From NCBI GenBank assembly GCA_964350265.1, contig CAYGJZ010000136.1, positions 1 through 6,522 of the forward strand: 6,522 nt of DNA. Direction: 5' to 3'. Shown piece after piece: positions 1-6,150 of this stretch; the first letter of the stretch is position 1; each line of letters begins with the position of its first letter. A model generated the notes under the pieces. The model was not told where the DNA came from, made no database searches, and saw only the letters and a program-made list of their open reading frames with translations. This DNA comes from BQJD01 sp964350265 (GTDB taxonomy: Bacteria > Pseudomonadota > Gammaproteobacteria > Arenicellales > CAJQKF01). Position numbers and translations under genes: made by a program.

Positions 1-2
1 TT

Positions 3-134
3 CTTCAGCCGCGCGTTCTCCGACTCAAGCTCGCGCAATCGCCGGACGTCGGCGAATCCCAGCATTCCATACCGCTTGCGCCAGCCGTAGATCGTCTGTT
101 CGCTGATGCCGTGGCGCAGATGGCCCTTCACGTC
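3..134 (-). pseudogene. IS3-family transposase OrfA fragment, truncated at its 5' end and cut by the window edge
   Basis: Read on the minus strand, this stretch translates to a helix-turn-helix followed by a basic and leucine-rich segment. It contains HGISEQTIYGWRKRYG, then DVRRLRELESENARLK, which is the typical pattern of IS3-family OrfA proteins (HGISEQTxYRWRKxYG followed by xVxRLRELExENxRLKK). OrfA binds the terminal repeats, and its leucine zipper joins it to the OrfAB transposase. The usual first 25-30 residues, including the start and the first helix, cannot be found: similarity fades upstream of about position 120-134. OrfB would lie beyond position 1. I see no convincing IS terminus between 135 and 250, so the 5' end of this element appears lost. 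Family assignment is firm; the subgroup is not determined. Confidence 0.8.
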
Positions 135-192
135 CGGTTGGCAGGGGCGGACTCGCGTGGCCCCCGTGCGCCCGGTCAACCGTAGCGGGTTG

Positions 193-201
193 TGCTACAG
201 T
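193..201 (+). promoter_or_regulatory. Possible extended -10 promoter element upstream of the exported protein gene
   Basis: TGC immediately followed by TACAGT resembles a sigma-70 extended -10 box, about 50 bases before the ATG at 253. No good -35 hexamer is seen around 173-179. This is a sequence resemblance only. Confidence 0.2.
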
Positions 202-252
202 CCACTGGCTGCGGTCGACAGCGCACTTCGCACGAACTGACGGTTCACGAAC

Positions 253-1302
253 ATGGGTACAACGATTCGCTGGGCGTTCGCGCTGGTCGTTTTCTCCTGG
301 TCCGGATTGGCGGACGCCTGCACCATCTGTGTGGCGACTCCGACACGTACCGCGGCGGATCACGTCATTGCCGCCGAGGTGGTTGCCCTGGCGCGCGAGG
401 ATGCGACCAGCCCGTTCAAGTTCCGCATCCTCGAACTGCTCAAGGGAACCGTCCAGGACGACTACGTCTACTTGTCGCTGGATCCATCGGCACAACCGCG
501 ACGCGCCGCGCAGCGTGAACAGGGGGTGGTGCTGGTCCGCGTGGGAACATCGACGTGGAAGAATGTTGGGCATGCGGACAGCGCGTTCGAGCATATGGTC
601 CGCCAGCTACTGGAGTTTGCGCCGTGCTGGCGATCCGGCGAGGAGTGTCGGCCCTCGCGGCTCGAGTTCTTTGCGCCGCTGCTCGCTCACGACATTCCGC
701 AATTGCATCGTCTCGCCTACCTGGAGATCGGACGCGCGCCCTATGCGAGCATCAAGGCGCACAGCGGCGACTGGCCGGCCGAGCGAATCCGGCAACTGCT
801 TCGCGACCCTGCCCAAGCGAAACGGTATCCACTCGCCATCTTGATGCTGGCTCACAACGGTGACGAAGCCGATCATCGATTCATCGAGGACACCTTCCGT
901 TCCCATGCACGCCAGAGCCTGTCGGCGCATCTCTCCGCCTGGGCGACGGCCTATATCGAGATCAGGGGCGATGAAGGCGTTTCCACCATCGAAGAGCTGT
1001 ACTTCCACAACCGCGAGCGCAACAGGACCGAGCTAGCGGAGATCGTGCGGGCGTTGTCGGAACATGGCAGCAACGGACGAGTGGACTTGCGCGCGGACAT
1101 CGCGCGCAGCTATGGGGTTCTGATCCGGCAGTACCCAGGTTTGGCGGGGGTCGTCGCGGCGGACCTGACCCGTTGGGGCCGCTGGGAATTGGCGGGCGAC
1201 CTCGCCGAACTGCTCGAAGAGCGGTCTCCCGATCCGCTCACCGCCTACGCCATCAAGACGTACCTGGCGCGGGCGTCTTCGGTGCAACTGTCCGCAGAGT
1301 GA
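253..1302 (+). CDS. Exported protein of unknown function; NTR/TIMP-like N-terminal domain and helical C-terminal region
   Basis: A 349-residue protein with a clear Sec signal peptide: short basic n-region (TTIR), hydrophobic core (WAFALVVFSWSGL), and an A-D-A cleavage site. Mature protein would begin with Cys23-Thr-Ile-Cys26. Asp at -2 argues against a lipobox. A mature N-terminal CxxC, then AADHVIAAEVVAL and a segment ending FRILELLKGT, resembles the netrin/TIMP-like OB fold found in some secreted bacterial proteins (N-terminal Cys, 'AD-V-I-x-A', later 'LKG'). Two more cysteines, C125 and C132, could form disulphides in the periplasm. Residues of about 140-349 look mostly alpha-helical, possibly HEAT-like (LAILMLAHNGDEADHRFIED, AHLSAWATAYIEIRGDEG), but repeats are weak. 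No catalytic motif is recognised. No strong Shine-Dalgarno precedes the ATG; the start is chosen because it gives an intact signal peptide. It stands alone, next to decayed genes on both sides. Real gene: likely. Function: unknown. Confidence 0.8.
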   Translation: MGTTIRWAFALVVFSWSGLADACTICVATPTRTAADHVIAAEVVALAREDATSPFKFRILELLKGTVQDDYVYLSLDPSAQPRRAAQREQGVVLVRVGTSTWKNVGHADSAFEHMVRQLLEFAPCWRSGEECRPSRLEFFAPLLAHDIPQLHRLAYLEIGRAPYASIKAHSGDWPAERIRQLLRDPAQAKRYPLAILMLAHNGDEADHRFIEDTFRSHARQSLSAHLSAWATAYIEIRGDEGVSTIEELYFHNRERNRTELAEIVRALSEHGSNGRVDLRADIARSYGVLIRQYPGLAGVVAADLTRWGRWELAGDLAELLEERSPDPLTAYAIKTYLARASSVQLSAE

Positions 1303-1334
1303 CCCTGGCATCGTTGTCGCGCGCGATGCGGGTT

Positions 1335-1820
1335 TGTCCAGGTTGGCCGAGAACCGCGCGGAAAGCTCGATGGGGTAGGCGCCGTCGGCCGAGGCGAACT
1401 GCAGAACCAGGAACAGCAGGGCCACCAGTTACCCGGAATCGCATCCTCGCCGCGCCCATGCGCTGTGGTCCTCGGGAACCACCCACGCGAAGTACGCCAC
1501 TCCAGAGCACACCGCGTTGGCCGCCACGTCGCGGTTGGCGAAGGAGCGGAGTACGAAGAGCGGTTCGGTAGCCATGCGCTCGGTCAACTGTTCGCCGAGG
1601 TTGAATCCGGCGCGGCAAATTTTCGTTCCCTGGTCGAGATGGACCAGGGCAACGGGCAGTTCGGTGAGCCGGGCATGAGGATCCCAGAGGCTGCCAAGGT
1701 ACACGGAAGAGCAGAGCATGGGCACCAGCGATATCAGCAGTCCCGCCAGGGTCAAAGGGACAGTTCGCCCCGAACAACGGCAAAGTACCCTGGCTTGTGT
1801 TGAGCTGTGTCGACGGTCAT
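1335..1820 (-). pseudogene. Remnant of a YhgE/Pip-family membrane protein gene, internally deleted
   Basis: Minus-strand remains of a YhgE/Pip (ABC-2-like) membrane protein. An ATG at 1820-1818 opens MTVDTAQHKPGYFAVVRGEL and ends at TGA 1754-1752. The next frame continues the same protein: a transmembrane segment LAGLLISLVPMLCSSVYLGS, then LWDPHARLTELPVALVHLDQG, FNLGEQLTERM and GVAYFAWVVPEDHSA. These match the family's hallmarks ('YxxLYLxSxWDPYG', 'LPVAVVNxDxG', 'LNxGxxLxxxL', 'YYFALxIP'). A TAA at 1431-1429 stops that frame. Directly after it, in the same frame, comes LVALLFLVLQFASADGAYPIEL, the signature of the family's last transmembrane helix and C-terminus ('LQLASAGGTYPIEL'). Family members are usually several hundred residues long, so most of the central part is missing. 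Similarity stops near 1335, about 30 bases from the end of the neighbouring convergent gene. The frameshift, stop and deletion make it non-functional. The family call rests on motif recall, not a search. Confidence 0.75.
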
Positions 1821-2076
1821 GGGGATGGGTCTTGTCTAGGAGACGTTGAGGGAATGGGGAAAAGGTCCAATATCGCACGGCCGCACCAGTTGTCGGCGAA
1901 TCCCGACCGTATGTCCGGTCTCGAAGGTGCGCAACGGCGTCGGCGGCGGCCGTTTGCAGCCGCCCGCCATACGGGCAGGGCGGTCCTTTCGCATCGTCTG
2001 TGGAGATCTGTTGTATGATCGACGAACAGGTGTTGGTCGTCCAGAACTCGAAACCGAAAAGTCCAACCAGGTCGGC
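1821..2076 (+). other. Non-coding leader upstream of the porin/amidohydrolase operon
   Basis: About 250 bases between the pseudogene's ATG and the operon. The downstream reading frame stays open back to 1846, but the translation here (many Arg, Cys, Gly, no signal peptide) does not look like protein. Two small perfect dyads are visible: GACCG/CGGTC at 1905-1909 and 1916-1920 (6-base loop), and GCCCG/CGGGC at 1962-1966 and 1972-1976 (5-base loop). Neither is followed by a T-run, so they are not intrinsic terminators; they could be protein-binding sites or chance in GC-rich DNA. Confidence 0.5.
2014..2019 (+). promoter_or_regulatory. Possible -10 box for the operon
   Basis: TATGAT matches the sigma-70 -10 consensus TATAAT at five of six positions, in an otherwise GC-rich stretch. 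It would place transcription start near 2026, about 50 bases before the ATG at 2077. The sequence at the expected -35 position (about 1991-1996) is poor, so the promoter, if real, may need an activator. Confidence 0.3.
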
Positions 2077-3693
2077 ATGCAAAGACGGGACAACAAGCGA
2101 AGGCCACAGACACCCGCAATCCGAGGCGGGACGGATGTGATTCACCGCGGCGCGAGTGCAACCGTGGTGGCGTTGCTGCTGCTGGCAGCCACGACGCAGC
2201 CGGCTGTCGCCCAGTCCACCGCCGAGTCCGACCCGGAGCAGTTGGTTCGGGAGTTGCAGGCGCTGCAAGACGCCAGGAAGCAGTTCCTGAAACAACTCGA
2301 GGAGTTCGATCAGCGAATCAATCAGCTCGAGTCCCGGCTCAACGCCAAGGTGGACGACGAGCCCGCACCGGAAGCGGTTGCCGCCAAGCCACAGGCCGAG
2401 GCGCCCAGGGCTCCGGAAACCGCCGAAACAACCTCGCAGCCAGGCACAACCCAGCTCGCGCAGATGGCGGACCGGGAGCCGGAAGCGGAGAAAAGAACCT
2501 GGGGTGCCTACGAGCCAGGCAAGGGCTTCGTGCTCGCCCGCACCCCGCAGGGCGAATTGGACTTCAGCGCGTTCACCTATGCCCGCTACCTGAACCAGCA
2601 GGGACTCGACGAGAGCTACATGGATTCCTTTGGTCGCGAGTTCGACATCGATATCCGTGACGATGTGCAGTTCCAGAAGTTGACGATGAACTTCAAGGGC
2701 TGGTTGTTCGACCCGCGCTTTCGCTACTTGTTCTACACCTGGACATCGAACACCAGCCAGGGCGACCCGGCACAGGTGGTGGTTGCCGGCAACCTCGGCT
2801 TCCAGTTCTCGGACGCCTTCAATCTCTACGCCGGGATCGGCGCGCTGCCCAGTACACGCTCCACCAACTACACGTTTCCCAACTGGCTCAAGAACGATCA
2901 TCGAACCATTGCCGACGAGTACTTTCGTGGTTCCTATACCAGCGGCGTATGGGCGTCGGGCTCCTTCGACAACGGCCTGAACTACCGTGCCATGCTGGGC
3001 AACAACCTGAGCCAGCTTGGCGTGAACGCCTCGCAACTCGATGACGGTTTCAATACCTTTTCCGGCGCGTTGTGGTGGATGCCGACGACCGGGGAGTATG
3101 GCCCTGGCATGGGCCTGGGTGACTACGAGGACCACGACGAGTTCTCCACCCTGTTCGGTATTCACTACACCCACAGCCGGGAGGATGCCCAGGGGCAGCC
3201 GGGCACGGAAGGCTTCGAGAATTCGCAGATACGGTTGTCCGACGGCACCCGGATCTTCAGTCCCGATCCCTTCGGCGTGGGAAGCGATGTCCGCAAGGCG
3301 ACCTACAACATGGTCGCGGTCAACGGTGGTTTCAAATATCGCGGCTGGTCACTCGAGGGTGAAGCGTACTACCGCAAGGTGGACGATTTCCGCACGACCG
3401 GCCCGATTCCCATCGACGAGATCAGTGACTACGGCTTCCAGCTCCAGGGATCAAAGGTCCTGGTCCCCCGCAAGCTGCAGGCGTACCTTGGCTATTCGAA
3501 GATCTATGGCGACAACGGCGAACCCTGGGACGCCAGCGTTGGTCTGAACTGGTTTCCCTTCGACCGCAAGGAAATGCGGATCAACGTCCAGGGGTTGTAC
3601 CTGAAGGATTCCCCGGTGGGCTACAGCAGCGTTCCGTTCGCGGTGGGCGGTAACGGCTGGGCCTTCACCACCGACGTTATCGTCGCGTTCTAA
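2077..3693 (+). CDS. Outer-membrane beta-barrel (porin-like) protein with N-terminal periplasmic coiled coil
   Basis: 538 residues from the ATG at 2077. A signal peptide core (TVVALLLLAATT) ends at QPAVA|Q, so the mature protein starts at Gln46. Residues 56-88 form a regular heptad pattern: L56, L60, L63, R67, F70, L74, F77, I81, L84, L88, i.e. a coiled coil like those that precede trimeric porin barrels. A Pro/Ala/Glu-rich linker (about 92-145) follows. The rest is rich in alternating aromatic and polar strands (FSAFTYARYLNQQG, LTMNFKGWLFDPRFRYLFY, SLEGEAYYRK, LQAYLGYSKIYG) and ends in VIVAF; a terminal Phe is the BAM recognition signal. Overall layout recalls OprO/OprP-type porins, but I cannot assign it to that family with confidence. 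Start alternatives: GTG at 2137 has GAGG 10 bases upstream and gives a standard 25-residue signal peptide, whereas 2077 has only a weak AGG and a long basic n-region. First gene of the probable operon; likely supplies a channel for the substrate of the downstream hydrolase. Confidence 0.88.
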   Translation: MQRRDNKRRPQTPAIRGGTDVIHRGASATVVALLLLAATTQPAVAQSTAESDPEQLVRELQALQDARKQFLKQLEEFDQRINQLESRLNAKVDDEPAPEAVAAKPQAEAPRAPETAETTSQPGTTQLAQMADREPEAEKRTWGAYEPGKGFVLARTPQGELDFSAFTYARYLNQQGLDESYMDSFGREFDIDIRDDVQFQKLTMNFKGWLFDPRFRYLFYTWTSNTSQGDPAQVVVAGNLGFQFSDAFNLYAGIGALPSTRSTNYTFPNWLKNDHRTIADEYFRGSYTSGVWASGSFDNGLNYRAMLGNNLSQLGVNASQLDDGFNTFSGALWWMPTTGEYGPGMGLGDYEDHDEFSTLFGIHYTHSREDAQGQPGTEGFENSQIRLSDGTRIFSPDPFGVGSDVRKATYNMVAVNGGFKYRGWSLEGEAYYRKVDDFRTTGPIPIDEISDYGFQLQGSKVLVPRKLQAYLGYSKIYGDNGEPWDASVGLNWFPFDRKEMRINVQGLYLKDSPVGYSSVPFAVGGNGWAFTTDVIVAF

Positions 3694-3749
3694 CCCGGAA
3701 CCCTGCGTGCCGCTCGCCAGGTCGCGGTATGCCTTTTTCCACCAACGAC

Positions 3750-3754
3750 AGGAG
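3750..3754 (+). promoter_or_regulatory. Shine-Dalgarno site that fixes the lipoprotein start
   Basis: AGGAG lies 7 bases before the ATG at 3762. It favours that start over the in-frame ATG at 3729, which would add 11 residues (MPFSTNDRSGP) and push the signal peptide inward. Confidence 0.8.
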
Positions 3755-3761
3755 TGGACCG

Positions 3762-4865
3762 ATGAATACCGTACGACTCGCAATCTTCGCGATCGCTGCC
3801 ATGTCGCTGGCCGCTTGCACCACCATGTCGAAGCGCGAGCTGTCGTCCTACCAGCCCGGTTCCGGCGCGCAGTGCTACGACCGCCAGGCGGAACCGTACA
3901 CCATGGTGGTCGACGCGCATTTTCATCCCAAGCCGTTCGGCGGCCCGGCGGTGCCCATCGATGAGACCCAGGGCTATCTCGACAAGACCGGCGTGCGCTT
4001 CGTCGTCTACTTCGGCATCGGCCAGGTGCTTGAGATCGACGAGACCTGTACGTACTACCTGGACTGCCCGGGCGTGACCGCCCTGCCCAGCATCAAGAAC
4101 GACTTCGCCAACGCGCTGGAGTTCGACAACTACCGCGATACCCACGAGGAACTGGAAACACAGACCTTGTTGTCCATGACCTTCATGGACCTGGCGAACC
4201 CGGAAGACATCGTCGACACCATCGCGCTGTACGATCGCGAGTATCCGGGCATGTTTACCTGGGCAGGCGAGTTGAACGTGATCAAGCAGGCGCTGCTCGG
4301 CAACATGCACGAACCGGCCACCGTGGAGTCCATCAACGGCTGGTCCGGGTTCATGGAGATCCTGCGTGAGAGAAACATCCCGGTCACGTTGCACTCGGAT
4401 CTTGGCAACAACGACAATCCCACCGAATTCGTGCATTTGATGGAGCATATCCTCGAGACCTATCCGGACAACAAGATCGTGTGGGCGCACATGGGCCTGT
4501 CCAAGGAACTGACCAACATGGACCCCGCCCAGCATATTTCCATCATGAAGCAGGCGCTGGACAAGGCGCCGAACCTGATGCTCGACATCTCCTGGCGCGT
4601 ACTCTACGACACCTACTTCGTCAATCCCGAGTATGCCGCCCAGTACGTTGAGTTTCTCAACGAGTATTCCGACCGCATTCTCACCGGAACCGACTTCGTT
4701 GCCTCCCGCAACAAAACCTTCGGCGTGTACAAGGAGGAGATCGACGTGGTCAGTCGCATCCACCAGGGGTTGGACGACAAGGCCTTCCGCAACATCGCCC
4801 TTGGCCAGGCGTTTTTCGACTTCGTCGACCTCGACTTCGCGGCACCGCCGGTATGCGCCGGGTAG
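3762..4865 (+). CDS. Outer-membrane lipoprotein of the amidohydrolase-2 family (metal-dependent hydrolase)
   Basis: 367 residues. Signal peptide MNTVRLAIFAIAAM leads into lipobox L16-A17-A18-C19; Thr at +2 (not Asp) predicts sorting to the outer membrane. The mature part is a TIM-barrel amidohydrolase of the amidohydrolase-2 (ACMSD-like) type. Strand 1 carries VVDAHFHP with H53 and H55, followed by VTLHSD (H211), VWAHMG (H243) and ILTGTDF (D311). These five residues match the usual metal ligands HxH, His, His, Asp, so the enzyme looks catalytically intact. Members hydrolyse C-N or C-O bonds or decarboxylate aromatic acids; the substrate here is unknown. C38 and the pair in ETCTYYLDCPG (about 95-101) could form disulphides, in keeping with a periplasmic location. 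It lies 68 bases after the coiled-coil barrel gene and 34 before the OprD-type porin, so co-transcription is likely. Most amidohydrolase-2 enzymes are cytosolic; a lipid-anchored version between two porin genes is unusual. Confidence 0.9.
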   Translation: MNTVRLAIFAIAAMSLAACTTMSKRELSSYQPGSGAQCYDRQAEPYTMVVDAHFHPKPFGGPAVPIDETQGYLDKTGVRFVVYFGIGQVLEIDETCTYYLDCPGVTALPSIKNDFANALEFDNYRDTHEELETQTLLSMTFMDLANPEDIVDTIALYDREYPGMFTWAGELNVIKQALLGNMHEPATVESINGWSGFMEILRERNIPVTLHSDLGNNDNPTEFVHLMEHILETYPDNKIVWAHMGLSKELTNMDPAQHISIMKQALDKAPNLMLDISWRVLYDTYFVNPEYAAQYVEFLNEYSDRILTGTDFVASRNKTFGVYKEEIDVVSRIHQGLDDKAFRNIALGQAFFDFVDLDFAAPPVCAG

Positions 4866-4899
4866 GGGGATCCAAGGCGCCTAACAGCGGGTCTTCGGC

Positions 4900-6060
4900 A
4901 TGAACACACCCCGTTTCCTGTTCGCGCTGTCACTGGCGTTGCCCGCGTTGGCGGTTGGCGATGGCGACAAGGGGTTCTTCGACGGCGTCTCGCTGGATAC
5001 GCGTACCTTCTACTTCGACCGCAGTTTCGACGCCCCGGCGACGCCGGACGTCGAGGCATTGACCGCGGGGGGTATCCTCAAGTACCAGAGCGGGCGGTTT
5101 CACGGCATCGGCGTGGGCCTGGGCTACTATGGCAGCTACAGCCTGTCAGGGGTCGTGGACCGCGACAAGGGTGGCGGCTCGGCGCTACTGCAACCCGATG
5201 GCGAGGATATCTCCTTTCTCGGTGAAGCCTATATCGACCTGGATACTGGCCGTCACCAGTTGGTTGTCGGCCGCCAGCGGCTGGCAACGCCGATGGCCGA
5301 CGACCATGACAACCGCCTGCTGCCGTCAGCCTACGAGGCGGCGTTGTACCGCTACAAGACCGAAACCGACGGCCAGTTCGAGATCGGTTACATCGACGCC
5401 TATACCGGCTTTGGCTCGACCTTCGATGGCTTTGACGCGCCGGAGGCGGACTGGGGCAGCGACGGTCTGGCCTACCTGTACGGCAAGGGCGAGGCATTTG
5501 GCCTGCAGTGGCGGGCGCAGTGGGTGCAGACCCTCGAAGACAGCGGCGTCTACGAAGACTACGGCTACCTCGACGCCAACTACCCCCTCGATCTCGGCGA
5601 GGGCAGCTACGTCCGCGCCCAGTATGGCCGAACCGGCTACCAGCAGGGGGATGCCGGGCAGATGTACGGTTTCAAGGCGGGCACCCGCATCGGCGGTGTG
5701 GAGCTGGCGCTGTTGCTCAACGCCATCCGCGACAACCGTTTCGATGCGGTCGAGGCAGGCCCGATGTACACGGACTGGCAGCAGGGATACGGCAACTACG
5801 AGCCCAGCGACGCGCTGGGCGTACAACTGACCTTCTTCCCAAGCGACCGTTCGAGCGTCAAGTTCGGCTACGTGGACGTGGAGTCCAAAGACGGTGACGC
5901 CTTCAATCTCGATACCTTCAGCGAGTTCAACATCGACGCCCAGATGTCGTTCAGCGAGGCGGCCCGCATCCGTTTCCGATATTCCCTCAAAGACCAGGAT
6001 AACAGTTCCGATCGCCAGGATCGCAATGATTTTCGCGTGATCTTCTACTACAACTTCTAG
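4900..6060 (+). CDS. OprD-family-like outer-membrane porin
   Basis: 386 residues. Signal peptide MNTPRFLFALSLALPALA is cut near residue 18. The mature start, GFFDGVSLDTRTFYFDRSF, is the typical OprD-family opening ('FxEDSxLxLxxRNYYFNRDF'), followed by GGILKYQSGRFHGIGVGLGYYG. Residues 117-142 (GRHQLVVGRQRLATP, then DNRLLPSAYEA) match the OprD-type 'GxxxLxVGRQxLxTPxxxxxDxRLLPxxFEG' region near the constriction loop. Alternating beta strands continue to the end, IFYYNF, with the terminal Phe expected for BAM-dependent insertion. OprD porins take up basic amino acids, carboxylates and aromatic acids, so this one likely brings a small solute into the periplasm, where the upstream lipoprotein amidohydrolase may act. 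It is 34 bases after that gene and lacks a strong Shine-Dalgarno, consistent with translation inside an operon. Length is slightly below the 400-440 residues usual in Pseudomonas OprD proteins. Specificity not predictable. Confidence 0.87.
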   Translation: MNTPRFLFALSLALPALAVGDGDKGFFDGVSLDTRTFYFDRSFDAPATPDVEALTAGGILKYQSGRFHGIGVGLGYYGSYSLSGVVDRDKGGGSALLQPDGEDISFLGEAYIDLDTGRHQLVVGRQRLATPMADDHDNRLLPSAYEAALYRYKTETDGQFEIGYIDAYTGFGSTFDGFDAPEADWGSDGLAYLYGKGEAFGLQWRAQWVQTLEDSGVYEDYGYLDANYPLDLGEGSYVRAQYGRTGYQQGDAGQMYGFKAGTRIGGVELALLLNAIRDNRFDAVEAGPMYTDWQQGYGNYEPSDALGVQLTFFPSDRSSVKFGYVDVESKDGDAFNLDTFSEFNIDAQMSFSEAARIRFRYSLKDQDNSSDRQDRNDFRVIFYYNF

Positions 6061-6068
6061 AGTGTATC

Positions 6069-6105
6069 GGCATCAGGCATGGTGCCTTCACCGTCGTGCA
6101 CGACG
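6069..6105. repeat. Two dyad symmetries after the porin stop codon
   Basis: Positions 6069-6086 form an imperfect 18-base inverted repeat (GGCATCAGG/CATGGTGCC, 7 of 9 pairs). Positions 6092-6105 are a perfect 14-base palindrome, CGTCGTGCACGACG. No T-run follows either, so they are not a standard intrinsic terminator, though they could end or stabilise the operon transcript, or bind a dimeric protein. Confidence 0.45.
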
Positions 6106-6150
6106 CGACCAGTACCCGGTTTGTGATCGATAGGCAACAGCGGGACATGC

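Noticed and set aside
129..154. Left terminal repeat of the left IS, suggested by GTCCGG shared with the right element's end
   Set aside because: Only about half of 26 positions agree and it would lie too close to the OrfA helix-turn-helix to be a native end.
25..594. 189-residue open frame on the minus strand
   Set aside because: It overlaps the exported protein gene and is out of frame with the OrfA fragment, which reads HGISEQTIYGWRKRYG in a neighbouring frame.
1465..1803. 112-residue plus-strand open frame between the exported protein and the operon
   Set aside because: It is the complement of the YhgE/Pip remnant, whose family motifs are on the minus strand.
1962..1976. GCCCG/CGGGC hairpin as an intrinsic terminator or attenuator
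   Set aside because: The stem is only 5 base pairs and no T-run follows; such dyads are common by chance in GC-rich DNA.
1846..2076. Upstream extension of the barrel gene to the first in-frame start
   Set aside because: The added 77 residues are rich in Arg, Gly and Cys with no protein-like pattern, and would bury the signal peptide.
1429..3174. 581-residue open frame on the minus strand
   Set aside because: Most of it is the antisense shadow of the coiled-coil barrel gene. Only its last part (about 1429-1757) encodes recognisable protein, the YhgE/Pip remnant, annotated separately.
3729..3761. Earlier ATG for the amidohydrolase lipoprotein
   Set aside because: No Shine-Dalgarno precedes it, and the ATG at 3762 has AGGAG at 7 bases and gives a normal lipoprotein signal.
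3690..4763. 357-residue open frame on the minus strand
   Set aside because: It is antisense to the amidohydrolase gene, has a Val/His/Gly-rich shadow composition, and shows no signal or domain; the plus strand has the lipobox and metal-binding motifs.
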